A stretch of DNA of 54,427 nucleotides from Thermoanaerobaculum aquaticum (GCF_000687145.1 NZ_JMFG01000010.1:1-54427); one strand, 5' to 3'. Numbered from the stretch's first letter, positions 18,789 to 28,838 are shown. Made by a program: numbers and translations. Notes: generated from the sequence alone by a model not told the origin.

Positions 18789-18795
18789 CCCTTTG

Positions 18796-18865
18796 ACTTT
18801 ACCACAAGCCCGAGGCCCAGGGAGCCCGGTTTTTAAAACCCAGGTCAAGGGGCTTCGGTTAGAAT
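18796..18865. promoter_or_regulatory. Divergent -10 boxes for pilT-like gene and apgM
   Basis: Minus strand: TAAAGT (18801-18796) with 7 bases to ATG 18788, so nearly leaderless. Plus strand: TAGAAT (18860-18865) before apgM, giving a leader of about 23 nt that contains GGGAGG. Confidence 0.5.
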
Positions 18866-18894
18866 CGGGCGGCGGACGGACTCGGGAGGCAAGC

Positions 18895-20100
18895 ATGGAC
18901 CCCATGCAGGTGGTGGAACGGCAAGCGCAGCAAACCGACTCGCGCATCCTGCTGTTGGTCATGGACGGCCTGGGCGATATCCCCAACGCCCAGGGGCAAA
19001 CGCCGCTTTCGGCAGCTCGCAAGCCCAACCTGGACCGGCTGGCCCGGGAAGGGTGTTGCGGCCGCTTCGATCCGGTGGGCCCGGGGATTACCCCCGGTTC
19101 TGGCCCCGGGCATTTGGCTTTGTTTGGCTACGACCCCGCCCAGTACGAAATTGGCCGGGGGGTGCTCTCGGCGGTGGGGATTGACTTTCCGCTGCAGGCC
19201 GGCGACGTGGCTGCCCGCTTCAACTTCTGCACCCTGGACGCCCAGGGCCACATCGTGGATCGCCGGGCCGGCCGCATCCCCACAGAGGAAAACCGCCGGC
19301 TGGTGGCCAAGCTCAGGGAAGTTCAGCTGCCCGGCGTGCAGGTCTTTGTGGAAACCGAATCCGAGCACCGCGGGGTGCTGGTCCTCCGGGGCGAAGGTCT
19401 TTCCCCAAGGATTGCCGACACCGACCCGCAAAAGACCGGCGTGCGGCCGCTGCCGGTGCGCGCCCTGGTCCCCGAAGCGGAAAGGACCGCCGCCCTGGTG
19501 GCCCAGTTCGTGAGCCAAGCCCAGAGGATTTTGGCCGGGGAGCCGCAGGCTTCGGGTTTGCTTTTGCGGGGCTTTGACTCGCTGCCCAGGATCCCCTCGA
19601 TGCAGGAGCGGTTTCGGTTGCGCCCCCTGTGCGTGGCCACCTACCCCATGTACCGGGGCCTGGCCCGGTTGGTGGGGATGGAGGTGGTGGAACCGCCGGA
19701 AGGATTGGCGGACATCCCCCGGGTGCTGACCCGGCACGTGGAAGGCCACGATTTTGCCTTCGTCCACGTGAAGTACACCGACAAAGCCGGGGAGGATGGG
19801 GACTTTGAGCGCAAGAAAGCCGTGGTGGAAGAGATGGATCGGCTGCTCCCGGAGCTTTTAGCTGCAAGGTTCGATGTGGTGGTGGTGACCGCCGACCACT
19901 CCACGCCGGTGGCCTTGGCGAGCCACTCCTGGCACCCGGTACCGGCGCTTTTGTGGGCTCCGGGCAGGGTTTTTGCCGACGACGTGGTGGAGTTCTCGGA
20001 AAAGGCCTGCATCGCCGGCGCTCTCGGCCGGTTGCCCCTGCGTTTCCTTTTGGCGGAAGCGTTAGCCTGCGCCGGAAAGCTCGCCAAATTCGGGGCGTAA
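18895..20100 (+). CDS. apgM: Archaeal-type independent phosphoglycerate mutase
   Basis: The enzyme interconverts 3- and 2-phosphoglycerate without 2,3-bisphosphoglycerate (glycolysis/gluconeogenesis). It is a 401-aa alkaline-phosphatase-superfamily protein. The metal site opens with LLLVMDGLGD, and the family segments PGSGPGHLALFGYDP, FNFCTLDAQGHIVDRRAGRI, VHVKYTDKAGEDGD and TADHSTP are present. This is the ApgM form first known in archaea and scattered in bacteria. ATG 18895 has GGGAGG 7 bases upstream. Confidence 0.92.
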   Translation: MDPMQVVERQAQQTDSRILLLVMDGLGDIPNAQGQTPLSAARKPNLDRLAREGCCGRFDPVGPGITPGSGPGHLALFGYDPAQYEIGRGVLSAVGIDFPLQAGDVAARFNFCTLDAQGHIVDRRAGRIPTEENRRLVAKLREVQLPGVQVFVETESEHRGVLVLRGEGLSPRIADTDPQKTGVRPLPVRALVPEAERTAALVAQFVSQAQRILAGEPQASGLLLRGFDSLPRIPSMQERFRLRPLCVATYPMYRGLARLVGMEVVEPPEGLADIPRVLTRHVEGHDFAFVHVKYTDKAGEDGDFERKKAVVEEMDRLLPELLAARFDVVVVTADHSTPVALASHSWHPVPALLWAPGRVFADDVVEFSEKACIAGALGRLPLRFLLAEALACAGKLAKFGA

Positions 20101-20149
20101 GGGGTTTTCCCGGTGGGGGAACCATAGCGAAGCGCTGGAGGTGGACCTC

Positions 20150-20869
20150 GTGAAGCTGGCGACGTTGCCTTTGGGCCTGGACGGGTTTCTGTCGCTTCTC
20201 GTTTCCCTTTTGCCCGCTGACGTGAAGAGGCGGCCCCCGTATCAGGCCTACGCCACGCCGGGCTGGCACGTGGTTTCCGGCATTCTGGAAACCGCGGCTG
20301 GAGCCCTGCTGATCTTCTGGGGCTTTATGCGTTACGTCCAGGGCTTCCTCGTGGGGCCTGGGTGGCTTTACTTCACCGCCCCGCCGGTGGTTCCGGGCAG
20401 TGGCGCGCGCTACCTGGCGGCCCCGGGGCTTATAGGCTACCTGAGCTTCCTCTTGACCCCCTTTGCCTGGCTTTGCCTTTACGCCATGGTGGAGGGTGCG
20501 CTGCGGGCCTTGGAAGCCGTTTACCACGGCACCATGCCGGGGGTGGGTCCGGTGGTGCTGCTGGTGCGGGTAGCCTCCAGGCTGCGGGCAAAAAAGTCCC
20601 AGGCGGACCTGGAAAAGCGCTTGGGCCCGGAGCGTCCGGACACGCTCAAAACGCTGGTGGATGGGCGCGTGGAGGTGCTCAGCCGTCGCCGCTACCCCTG
20701 GGAGCCCGGGCGGGTGGTGGACCTCAACGGGGAGCTTTACGTGGTGGCGCGGGTGGAGCAAACCCTGGACGGACGCTGGCTTGCTTTTCGTCACCTCCTT
20801 CGACCTCTCGAGCCCGGAGAGGTCATCCGCGGCCAGGTGGTACGCTATCCCGGCCATGGTGAACTTTAA
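20150..20869 (+). CDS. Unrecognised protein with two membrane helices
   Basis: I do not recognise this 239-aa protein. Two hydrophobic stretches are clear: VVSGILETAAGALLIFWGF (around residues 45-63) and LIGYLSFLLTPFAWLCLYAM (around 100-120). A basic cytoplasmic-looking region (RLRAKKSQADLEKR) and a small beta-rich C-terminus (GRVVDLNGELYVVARVEQT) follow. GTG 20150 is preferred because GGAGGTGG sits 5 bases upstream; GTG 20141 is in frame. It lies 49 bp after apgM and 84 bp before the M16 gene on the same strand. Confidence 0.65.
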   Translation: MKLATLPLGLDGFLSLLVSLLPADVKRRPPYQAYATPGWHVVSGILETAAGALLIFWGFMRYVQGFLVGPGWLYFTAPPVVPGSGARYLAAPGLIGYLSFLLTPFAWLCLYAMVEGALRALEAVYHGTMPGVGPVVLLVRVASRLRAKKSQADLEKRLGPERPDTLKTLVDGRVEVLSRRRYPWEPGRVVDLNGELYVVARVEQTLDGRWLAFRHLLRPLEPGEVIRGQVVRYPGHGEL

Positions 20870-20953
20870 GCGCTTTCGTCACGTAAAAGGGAAGGCAAAT
20901 GGGCGGACCGGCGAGGAAAAGCCGTTTCCGGTCGGCCCGGAAAGGAGCGAACA

Positions 20954-23677
20954 ATGCCTTGGCGTGTTTTGCTGGGAGGGCTTGTGTTGATGAGCACCAC
21001 GGCTTTTGCCCAGACAGTTCCGGAAATTCCCTTTGAAAAGCACGTGCTTCCTAACGGGCTTACGCTCATCATCCACGAGGACCACAAAGCCCCCATCGTG
21101 GCGGTGAACGTTTGGTACCACGTGGGTTCAAAAAACGAAAAGCCCGGAAAGACAGGCTTTGCCCACCTCTTCGAGCACTTGATGTTCAACGGCTCCGAGC
21201 ACTTCAACGACGACTACTTCAAGGCTTTGGAAAAGGTGGGAGCCACAGACCTCAACGGCACTACCAACACGGACCGCACCAACTACTTCCAAAACGTGCC
21301 CTCTTCCGCTCTGGACTACGTGCTGTTCTTGGAGTCCGACCGCATGGGGCACCTCCTGGGTGCCATTGACCAGGCCAAGCTGGACGAGCAGCGCGGCGTA
21401 GTGCAAAACGAAAAGAGGCAAGGGGAAAACCAACCCTACGGCCTGGTGCGCCAGCTCCTGGCGGAGTACACCTACCCCGCTGGCCACCCCTACTCCTGGA
21501 CCACCATTGGCTCCATGGAGGACCTCAACGCCGCTTCCCTGGAGGACGTGCACAACTGGTTTAAGACCTACTACGGCCCCAACAACGCGGTGTTGGTGGT
21601 GGCCGGGGACGTGAACCCCCAGGAGGTCAAGGCCAAAGTGGAAAAGTACTTTGGGGACATTCCGCCGGGACCGCCCATTGCCAAGCAAACCGCGTGGATT
21701 GCCAAGATGACCGGCGAACGGCGGGCCTGGGCCCAGGATCGGGTGCCGCAGGCGCGGGTGTACATGGTGTGGAACGTGCCCCCTCTCACCGATCCCGAAG
21801 CCGACCTTTTGGACCTGGTGGCTTCCGTTCTTACCAACGGCAAAACCTCGAGGCTCTACAAGCGGCTGGTTTACGACGAGCAAATTGCCACCGATGTAAG
21901 CGCTTACGTCTGGGGCAAGGAGCTGGGCAGCCAGTTCATGATTGTCGCCACCGCTAAGCCTGGGGGCGATTTGGCCACGGTGGAAAAGGAAATCCGCGAA
22001 GAGCTGCAAAAGCTTTTGGCGCAGGGGCCTACGCCTGACGAGGTGGAGCGCGCCAAGCTCACCTGGCGGGCGGATTTCCTGCGTGGCATCGAGCGCATCG
22101 GCGGCTTTGGCGGCAAATCCGACGTGCTGGCCACGGGTGAGGTGTTTTACAAGGACCCCGGGGCGTACAAGAAGCAGTGGGCCACGGTGCAGCAGGCATC
22201 CCCAGGCTCCCTGCAAAAGGTCGCCCAAAAATGGCTTTCCGATGGGCTTTTTGTCCTGGAGGTTCACCCGTTCCCCAAGCTGGAAGCCAAAGGCCAGGGC
22301 GTGGATCGTTCGGCTTTGCCGGCGGTGGGGGAGCTGCCTGAACCGGCCTTCCCCGAGCTGCAAACGGCCACCCTGGCCAACGGCTTGAAGGTGGTATTGG
22401 CCGAACGGCGGGCGGTGCCGCTGGTGGAAATGGAGCTGGTTTTTGATGCGGGGTTTGCTTCCGATACCCCCGAGACCCTGGGGCGGGCCAGCCTGGCCAT
22501 GGCCATGCTGGACGAGGGCACCAAGACCCGCACCGCCCTGCAAATTTCCGATGAGCTGCAAAAGCTGGGGGCGGAGCTGGCCACTGGCTCCACGCTGGAC
22601 AGCTCCTACGTGAGCCTTTCGGCATTGACCGAAAAGCTTGCCGACTCGCTCGCTCTGTTTGCCGACGTGGTCCTCAACCCCACCTTCCCCGAACAGGACT
22701 TCCAGCGGCTGAAGAAGCAGCAGCTGGCGGCCATCGCCCGGGAAAAGGTGACGCCGGTGGCCATGGGCTTGCGGGTGCTGCCCGCGCTTTTGTACGGGGA
22801 AGGCCACCCGTACGCGGTGCCCTTTACCGGCTCCGGCACCGAAGCCACAGTGGCCAAGCTGACCCGGGAGGATTTGGTTCGCTTCCACCAGAGCTACTTC
22901 AAACCCAACAACGCCACGCTGGTGGTGGTGGGGGACGTGAGCCTTGCCGAGCTTAAAGCTCACCTGGAGAAGCTGTTTGGTGGCTGGAAGCCGGGGGAGG
23001 TCCGGGCTAAGACGTTGCAAGCGGCTGGTGGTCCGCAGGCCCGGGAGGTGTACATCCTGGATCGGCCGGGCTCTCAGCAATCGGTGATCCTGGCGGGGCT
23101 TCTGGCTCCCCCCAAGAACGACCCGTGGGAGGAAGCGCTGAAGCTGGTCCATGAGGTTCTGGGCGGCTCCTTTACCTCCCGGCTCAACATGAACTTGCGG
23201 GAAGACAAGCACTGGTCCTACGGGGCGCGGGTGGTGTTCCCCGACGCTCGCGGGCAGCGGCCGTTTTTTGCCATGGCGCCGGTGCAGGGGGACAAAACCA
23301 AAGAAGCGCTTTTGGAAACCGTCAAGGAGTTTGAGCACATCGTGGGCGCCAAGCCCATTGCTGCCGAGGAGCTTGCCAAGGCCAAAGGCAACCTGACGCT
23401 CACCCTGCCGGGCCGGTGGGAAACCAACGAGGCAGTTCTGCGCTCGCTTTTTGAGGTGGTGCAGTTCGGCTTGCCTTTGGATTACTACAAGACCTACGCC
23501 CAGCGCATCCGCGCGGTGGAGCTGCCGGTGGCTCAGCGGGTGGCTTCGGAGGTCATTCAACCTGCCCGCATGGTTTACGTGGTGGTGGGGGACCGCAGCA
23601 AGATCGAAGCCGGCATTCGCGAGCTCAACCTGGGTCCGGTGAAGTTCCTGGACAGCGACGGCAGGCCGGTTCAATAG
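20954..23677 (+). CDS. Exported M16-family zinc metallopeptidase, two-domain
   Basis: This 907-aa pitrilysin-type protease has a signal peptide (MPWRVLLGGLVLMSTTAFAQ, cleavage near 20), placing it in the periplasm. The inverted zinc motif HLFEH is at 71-75 with the third ligand in QNEKRQ (Glu153). The C-terminal half (from about residue 460) is a second M16 fold that has lost the HxxEH motif, as expected for the closed clam-shell form where one half is catalytic. Substrates are usually small peptides; none can be named here. AAGGAG precedes ATG 20954, and a strong terminator follows. Confidence 0.93.
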   Translation: MPWRVLLGGLVLMSTTAFAQTVPEIPFEKHVLPNGLTLIIHEDHKAPIVAVNVWYHVGSKNEKPGKTGFAHLFEHLMFNGSEHFNDDYFKALEKVGATDLNGTTNTDRTNYFQNVPSSALDYVLFLESDRMGHLLGAIDQAKLDEQRGVVQNEKRQGENQPYGLVRQLLAEYTYPAGHPYSWTTIGSMEDLNAASLEDVHNWFKTYYGPNNAVLVVAGDVNPQEVKAKVEKYFGDIPPGPPIAKQTAWIAKMTGERRAWAQDRVPQARVYMVWNVPPLTDPEADLLDLVASVLTNGKTSRLYKRLVYDEQIATDVSAYVWGKELGSQFMIVATAKPGGDLATVEKEIREELQKLLAQGPTPDEVERAKLTWRADFLRGIERIGGFGGKSDVLATGEVFYKDPGAYKKQWATVQQASPGSLQKVAQKWLSDGLFVLEVHPFPKLEAKGQGVDRSALPAVGELPEPAFPELQTATLANGLKVVLAERRAVPLVEMELVFDAGFASDTPETLGRASLAMAMLDEGTKTRTALQISDELQKLGAELATGSTLDSSYVSLSALTEKLADSLALFADVVLNPTFPEQDFQRLKKQQLAAIAREKVTPVAMGLRVLPALLYGEGHPYAVPFTGSGTEATVAKLTREDLVRFHQSYFKPNNATLVVVGDVSLAELKAHLEKLFGGWKPGEVRAKTLQAAGGPQAREVYILDRPGSQQSVILAGLLAPPKNDPWEEALKLVHEVLGGSFTSRLNMNLREDKHWSYGARVVFPDARGQRPFFAMAPVQGDKTKEALLETVKEFEHIVGAKPIAAEELAKAKGNLTLTLPGRWETNEAVLRSLFEVVQFGLPLDYYKTYAQRIRAVELPVAQRVASEVIQPARMVYVVVGDRSKIEAGIRELNLGPVKFLDSDGRPVQ

Positions 23678-23701
23678 CAAAAAAGCAGAGGAATTCAGCC
23701 C

Positions 23702-23729
23702 GGGGGTGGCCACCGGCTACCCCCTTTTT
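23702..23729 (+). terminator. Rho-independent terminator after the M16 gene
   Basis: A 10-bp GC-rich stem (23702-23711 with 23715-23724, one G-U pair, 3-base loop) is followed by TTTTT at 23725-23729. It lies between converging genes and has a T-run only for the plus strand. Confidence 0.85.
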
Positions 23730-23774
23730 GTTTGGCAGTTCTTTTGGAGAAATTCCTTGACCTGCCGCGAGCTG

Positions 23775-26243
23775 CTAGTTTTCAAGCTTCAGCAAGCGCG
23801 CTATGGTGGCCTTAAGCACGTTGAGGTTGGGGGGCTTGCTGAGCACCGCGTCCACGTAGGGTTCTGTGTCCGCCTGAAGCATCATTCCCCAACCGCTCAG
23901 CAGGATAATCGGGGTCGTTGGTGAAATCTCTTTGAGAACCGCAGCGAGCTGGCGTCCGCTCATCCCCGGCATACCCAAATCGGTGATGACCACGTCAAAC
24001 TTTTGATCCTTATGCAGCGAATCCCGGAAAACCTCCAGGGCTTTTTCGCCGGATTCGCAGGCGATGAGGGTATGGCCTTCCTGTTCCAGCGCGTGGCGCA
24101 AGCTCTCACGGATGAGCAGCTCATCATCCACAAAGAGAACGCGCAGCGGGGGCAAGGTGACAGGCGCTACGCTCGCGGCTTTATCTGGCCCAACCTCTCG
24201 CCAGGGAAGCACCAGTCGAACGGTGGTGCCTTTTCCCGGTTCGCTTTCAATCTCCACGGTGCCATCGTGCCGTTGCACCACGCCGTAAACGGTGGCCAAG
24301 CCCATGCCGGTGCCGCTCTCCTTGGTGGTAAAGAACGGCTCCAACGCGTGCAGGCGTGTTTCCTCACCCATGCCTACGCCGTTGTCCTTCACCTCTAGGA
24401 TCAAATAGCCGCCGGCTTTTGGGGCTCCATGGGTAAAGGCACGTATGGTGATGGTTCCCCCTTGGGGCAAAGCATCCACGGCGTTGAGGATCAAGTTGGT
24501 GAGTGCGTCCCGCAGCTCGTTTTCCACGGCGGGGAAAGGCGGTAGATTGGGTTCCACTTCGGTGACCACATCGATGACCACCCCCTGTTGCTGAGGCAGG
24601 GCGCTCCATTTGGGCTTGGTGAGCTCCACCACCTGGGTTACCAAATTGGCAACGTCCAGCGGCTCGAGGTTGGAGGTGGCCGGGGCCGTGCGGTAAAAGC
24701 TCTTCAGGCGGCGCAGCGTTTCGCTGGCCGATTCCACGGCTTTCAAGATAACCTCGGCGGCGCGACGGTGCTTTTCGGGAAGGGTGGGATCGCGCAGCAT
24801 TACGCTGGCGTAAAGGGACACCGGGGAAAGCGCGTTGTTAATGTCGTGAGCGATGCCCGAAGCCATTTGTCCTAAGGCCCGAAGCCGCCCTTGTTGCATC
24901 ATGGCTGCTTGCGTTTGCTGCAAATCGCGGTAGGCCATCTCCAGGCTTTCAAAAAGCTTGGCGTGCCGCCAGGCCAACGCCAGGTGTTCGGCCACGCTCC
25001 TCAAAAAGGAAGCTTCTTCGGCTAGGAACGCGTGCGGCTTCTTGCGTCCAGCAAAAAGCACTCCCTCTAGCTTTTCCTGCAAGACCATCGGCGCCATCAC
25101 CAGCGAGCTGCAAGTGTGGGCGGTGCTATCGAGGCACAATTCCCGGGTGAGGGTTTCCGTTTCATTGATCGTGACAGTCTGCCCCGCAGCCAAGAGCTCC
25201 AGAGTCCTGGGTTGCAAAGCCAGACGGGCGTTCTCTTCTAGGCACCCGGCCAGGGCCTCGACCCCCCGTTGGGTAATGCAAAGGGTTTGCACTTTCTCAG
25301 CCTCTACTTTGCCAATCCAGGCCAGATCCACGGGGAGGTGTTGCTCAATTTGGCTGAGCACCGCGTGAAACATGGAAGCCAGGTCGTGGCGTTCCAGAAC
25401 CGCCTGGGCCACCTGGTTGAGGAGCGCTAATTGCGCCATCCGCGCTCGCAGCGCATCTTCGGCAGCCTTTTGTTCGGTTATGTCCTGGGCGGCGCCGTCG
25501 CCACCAATGACGCGTTGGCCGTCTTTGTCGAAGCGGGGGCTGCAAAAATGTCGAACCCACCGCACTTCCTGGGTCTTGGTGAGCACCCTGTGAATAAACG
25601 TGGCGCTTTCACCCTTGCGTACCTTTTCCATGGCTTGTTGCAAAAGCGGTGAGTCGTCAGGGTGGGCGATAGCCAACAGCGGGAGGTTTCGTTCGCGAAA
25701 GTCCTCAAGGGTGTAGCCCAAGCGGCGGGAAAAAGACGGCGAAATCCACGTGACCCTCGGTAGGTTTTGCTCATCAAAGAGGAAGCCAAACGCGTAGTCG
25801 CTTACCAAATTGGCAATAGCCCGAAACCTTCGCTCTGATTCTTCGAGTTCTGTTACCGCTTGATCTCGCTCTTTCCGGACTTGAGCTTCTTCCAAACAGC
25901 GCATAACAACCTGAGGCAAGGTACGAAGATGGCGTTTGAGAATGTAGTCGCTAAGACCCGCCCGCATGGCCTTGACCACCAGCTCTTCGCTCCCTGAATC
26001 GGTGAACATTACCACCGGACAGTGGGGAAAACGCTCTTTGGTCGCGGCAAGTATTTGCAGCCCGTCGGTGTCTTGCAGCCTAAAATCAGTTACCACCACA
26101 TCGGGTTCACCCTTATCGAGCGCTGCGCGAAATTCCTCAAGGGAGCCACAGGACCACAAGTCTGCCTCTGAAAACGTCCGTTGCAGCATGCGGGTCACGA
26201 GCTCACGGTCAAACGGGTTGTCGTCTACCAGGATTATTCTCAT
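23775..26243 (-). CDS. Hybrid histidine kinase: REC-PAS-GAF-kinase-REC
   Basis: This 822-aa cytoplasmic protein has, in order: receiver 1 (1-120; acidic DD at 7-8, phospho-acceptor Asp53 in VVVTDFRL), PAS (about 140-260), GAF (about 270-430), dimerisation/phosphoacceptor helix with His466 ([13 protein letters not shown]), HATPase (N583/N587, KDNGVGMG with Asp620, [11 protein letters not shown]), and receiver 2 (701-822; DD at 706-707, Asp755 in VITDLGMPG, Lys803). No membrane helix is seen. It is the third gene of a KaiC-like/kinase operon and its ATG overlaps the preceding kinase stop (ATGA). Base composition is lower in GC than its neighbours. The receiver-first design makes it a likely phosphorelay intermediate. 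Confidence 0.92.
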   Translation of the reverse strand: MRIILVDDNPFDRELVTRMLQRTFSEADLWSCGSLEEFRAALDKGEPDVVVTDFRLQDTDGLQILAATKERFPHCPVVMFTDSGSEELVVKAMRAGLSDYILKRHLRTLPQVVMRCLEEAQVRKERDQAVTELEESERRFRAIANLVSDYAFGFLFDEQNLPRVTWISPSFSRRLGYTLEDFRERNLPLLAIAHPDDSPLLQQAMEKVRKGESATFIHRVLTKTQEVRWVRHFCSPRFDKDGQRVIGGDGAAQDITEQKAAEDALRARMAQLALLNQVAQAVLERHDLASMFHAVLSQIEQHLPVDLAWIGKVEAEKVQTLCITQRGVEALAGCLEENARLALQPRTLELLAAGQTVTINETETLTRELCLDSTAHTCSSLVMAPMVLQEKLEGVLFAGRKKPHAFLAEEASFLRSVAEHLALAWRHAKLFESLEMAYRDLQQTQAAMMQQGRLRALGQMASGIAHDINNALSPVSLYASVMLRDPTLPEKHRRAAEVILKAVESASETLRRLKSFYRTAPATSNLEPLDVANLVTQVVELTKPKWSALPQQQGVVIDVVTEVEPNLPPFPAVENELRDALTNLILNAVDALPQGGTITIRAFTHGAPKAGGYLILEVKDNGVGMGEETRLHALEPFFTTKESGTGMGLATVYGVVQRHDGTVEIESEPGKGTTVRLVLPWREVGPDKAASVAPVTLPPLRVLFVDDELLIRESLRHALEQEGHTLIACESGEKALEVFRDSLHKDQKFDVVITDLGMPGMSGRQLAAVLKEISPTTPIILLSGWGMMLQADTEPYVDAVLSKPPNLNVLKATIARLLKLEN

Positions 26244-27367
26244 GGTGAATCCTCGGTTGCGTCCACACAAGGCACTTCCAGCCTAAATATGCTTCCCTTG
26301 CCGGCGATTGAGGAGGCACCCACCCGCCCGCTGGTTAACTGCGCCGCTTTAGCCGCCGTGGCTAGCCCCAGACCGAAACCGGGATAAACATCGCTGCGAT
26401 GCAAGCGGGAAAACGGCTGGAAAAGCTTACTCAAATCTTGTGAAGGAATCCCGATGCCATTATCTTCCACGGAAAAACGGCACCACCGCCCCAGGGCTTC
26501 AACGCGCAGGGAAACAACCGGAGTGCCCCTGGGTTTTTGGAACTTCAAGGCGTTGCGCAAAAAGTTGGTCAAAACCACATTTACCAGCACGGCGTCGGCC
26601 AAAACGTCCGGCGCCTCGCCGCAAACATCCACCCGCGCCTTTGTTCGGGCGATCTGCTCTTCACAGTCCTTGACCGCGCCTTCAGCCAAAAGGCGAGCTG
26701 GCCATACTTCCAGGTGTACGCCCCCTTCTCCCAGTTGCGCCAGCTCCAGGAGGTGGGAAGCCAGGTGGTTGGCGTGGGAACAGAGATCTTCAATCGTATT
26801 CAGGTCTTTCTTGAAATCTGGGGTAATCCCTCCATCCAGAGACTCCACCAGCATGGAGGCAAATCCCGAAATGGCGCGGAGAGGGGCCCGCATTTCGTGG
26901 GCAATGGCTTGGGAAAAGATTTCCATGTCCGCCCGTTGGGCTTCCAAGCGTTGCGTGAGCCGGCGGATCTTAACCCAGCGGAAAATCCTGGTCAGGAGCT
27001 CCGCCCTGTGCATGGGTATCAGCAGGACCTCGTCGAAAACGCTCCAAACCCGGGTTGTAAGCTGGGCGTATTGGTCCTGTCTAACCAAAAGAACGTAGGG
27101 GAGGAGCAGCGGTTCTTCAAGGAGTTTTCTTTTGCGGGCGTTGTCTTCTCCCAAGCTGGAAAACCAGGAAAGATCGAAGATCAACAGGTCCCAGGGACCG
27201 TCCACGTCGGCTGGGGTCGAGGCGTGGTGTACGACAAGGTGTTGGCGCAAAAAATCGCCCAGAAGCCGGGCATTTTCATCCTCTTGAAGGCAGAGCAGCA
27301 GGCTCGCCTGCTCCTGCGCTGGTGAACCGGGCGTGATTTCAGCCCTTGGGTCGAAGGGGGCAGACAT
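26240..27367 (-). CDS. Histidine kinase with receiver-like N-terminal domain
   Basis: This 375-aa soluble kinase has an N-terminal receiver-like fold (about 18-130; a possible acceptor Asp65 in LLIFDLSWF, but the acidic pair and conserved Thr/Lys pattern are weak), HisKA with His157 (SQAIAHEMRAPLRAI), and HATPase (NVVLTNFLRNALKF, VEDNGIGIP, GFGLGLATAAKAA). The layout resembles kinases that sense through a pseudo-receiver or thioredoxin-like domain, as SasA does with KaiC, though homology to SasA was not tested. It sits between the KaiC-like gene (16-bp gap) and the hybrid kinase (4-base overlap). Confidence 0.88.
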   Translation of the reverse strand: MSAPFDPRAEITPGSPAQEQASLLLCLQEDENARLLGDFLRQHLVVHHASTPADVDGPWDLLIFDLSWFSSLGEDNARKRKLLEEPLLLPYVLLVRQDQYAQLTTRVWSVFDEVLLIPMHRAELLTRIFRWVKIRRLTQRLEAQRADMEIFSQAIAHEMRAPLRAISGFASMLVESLDGGITPDFKKDLNTIEDLCSHANHLASHLLELAQLGEGGVHLEVWPARLLAEGAVKDCEEQIARTKARVDVCGEAPDVLADAVLVNVVLTNFLRNALKFQKPRGTPVVSLRVEALGRWCRFSVEDNGIGIPSQDLSKLFQPFSRLHRSDVYPGFGLGLATAAKAAQLTSGRVGASSIAGKGSIFRLEVPCVDATEDSP

Positions 27368-27383
27368 GGCTTGAAAGATCTCG

Positions 27384-28838
27384 TCAGCTGCTCGAACCTC
27401 GAAATTCAGGAGTACCGGTCAAGATTCCGCTGAAGCTGGTGAGTGGCTGGCCCACCTTAATGCCGTAGCGGGTAATTTCAATTTCACGCACCGATTTCTC
27501 AAAGTCGGAAAGCCGCTTTTTCAATACACCAATAGCCTTGCGCAACTGACCGCCCGCTTCAAAGTAGCGCATGAAGATAATGTTGTCGGCCAAGTAGCTT
27601 ATGCCCACTTCGGTGATTTGGAAGTCCCCAGTAATTTTTTCCACTTCGGCGCAAACAAGAGTGGTGACTCCTTTATTCCCGAGATACTGGGTTAAGGCGT
27701 GGAGGGATGCGCCCAAGTCGTTACCGCGCAGCGAGAGCCGATAACCCGCAACGGAATCAATCATCACCATTTTCGTGCCGCGTTGTTCCACCTCCTCTCG
27801 AACCATATGAGCGAACTGATCTGCACTGAACTGCAGCGGCTCGATGCGCTTTAGCTCAAGTGAACCTTGCTCCAGCATTTGGGAAATGGGGATGTTGACC
27901 CGCTCACCCCGGCCAATGATGGTGCGCCTGGCTTCTTCAAAATGAAAAACCACCGACCGCTCGCCGCGGCTGGCGGCTTCTTTCATAAATTGCAAACCCA
28001 GGGTGGTTTTGCCAACGCCTGACGGGCCGGAAATCAGCGTGATCGTACCCCGCGAAATTCCCCCTTGCAGCAGCTCATCCAACGCCGGGATACCCGAAGA
28101 AATGAGCTCTAGCGGGAACTCCCTGGGTTCGCGCTGAGGATCCAGCCGGGGAAAAACCTGAAGACCCGTGCGCGTGATCTGGTAGGAATGCCAACCGGCG
28201 CTGTGTTCGGAACCACGCCATTTCTTCACCCGGAGGTGCCGGTCGTTCGCGGAAACTTCGAGCTCTACCACGCCGTCCACCAAAAACTGCACCTCGTCGT
28301 CTGGAGCCTGGGGGCTTGCTTCAGAAGTCAGTAAAACCGTGGCATGGTTTGACGTGAGGTACGCGAGCAGCGACAGGAGCTGTTTGTGGAAATTTTGCGG
28401 GGTCGATGACAAGAACTGGAGTTGGCTCACCGAATCAACCACGATTCTAGTGGGTTTTGTCTTTTCAACAACGTCGCGGATCTTTGCTGCGAGGGGCGCT
28501 GACTCCACTTCTTCCGGTGGAAAGATGTCGTAGCTCTTTTGGTCTCGGAAGAAGGCAGGTCCCGGCGTTAGGTCTAAGAAAGTCACTTTTGAAAGGTCGA
28601 GCCCAATTGCCGAGGTGCTCTCCTTTACCCGACCAGGGGGCTCGGAGAGAGTCACCCAAGCCACGGATTCTCCCCGATCGATCCCCGCCTTGGCAAAGTG
28701 AGCGCAGAAGGTGGTTTTCCCGGTCCCCGGCCCCCCTCGCACCAAATAGGCGCGCTCTTTGAGCATGCCACCACCCAGAATCTCGTCCAACCCGGGAATT
28801 CCGGTGGACAAGCGGCGTAACTTCTCGTCTTTATTCAT
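27384..28838 (-). CDS. KaiC-like double RecA-domain ATPase
   Basis: This 484-aa tandem ATPase is of the circadian KaiC family, which is broader than the cyanobacterial clock. Domain CI: Walker A GGPGTGKTT (35-43), Walker B Asp135; the catalytic Glu pair is replaced by SE (64-65). Domain CII: Walker A GPSGVGKTT (271-279), EE at 301-302, Walker B Asp361. By alignment from memory, the KaiC Ser431/Thr432 phosphosites correspond to Ser414 and Tyr415, and Thr426 to Thr409. No kaiA or kaiB is in the window. It leads an operon with two soluble histidine kinases, suggesting they share one pathway. A promoter with TTGACA lies about 120 bp upstream. Confidence 0.9.
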   Translation of the reverse strand: MNKDEKLRRLSTGIPGLDEILGGGMLKERAYLVRGGPGTGKTTFCAHFAKAGIDRGESVAWVTLSEPPGRVKESTSAIGLDLSKVTFLDLTPGPAFFRDQKSYDIFPPEEVESAPLAAKIRDVVEKTKPTRIVVDSVSQLQFLSSTPQNFHKQLLSLLAYLTSNHATVLLTSEASPQAPDDEVQFLVDGVVELEVSANDRHLRVKKWRGSEHSAGWHSYQITRTGLQVFPRLDPQREPREFPLELISSGIPALDELLQGGISRGTITLISGPSGVGKTTLGLQFMKEAASRGERSVVFHFEEARRTIIGRGERVNIPISQMLEQGSLELKRIEPLQFSADQFAHMVREEVEQRGTKMVMIDSVAGYRLSLRGNDLGASLHALTQYLGNKGVTTLVCAEVEKITGDFQITEVGISYLADNIIFMRYFEAGGQLRKAIGVLKKRLSDFEKSVREIEITRYGIKVGQPLTSFSGILTGTPEFRGSSS

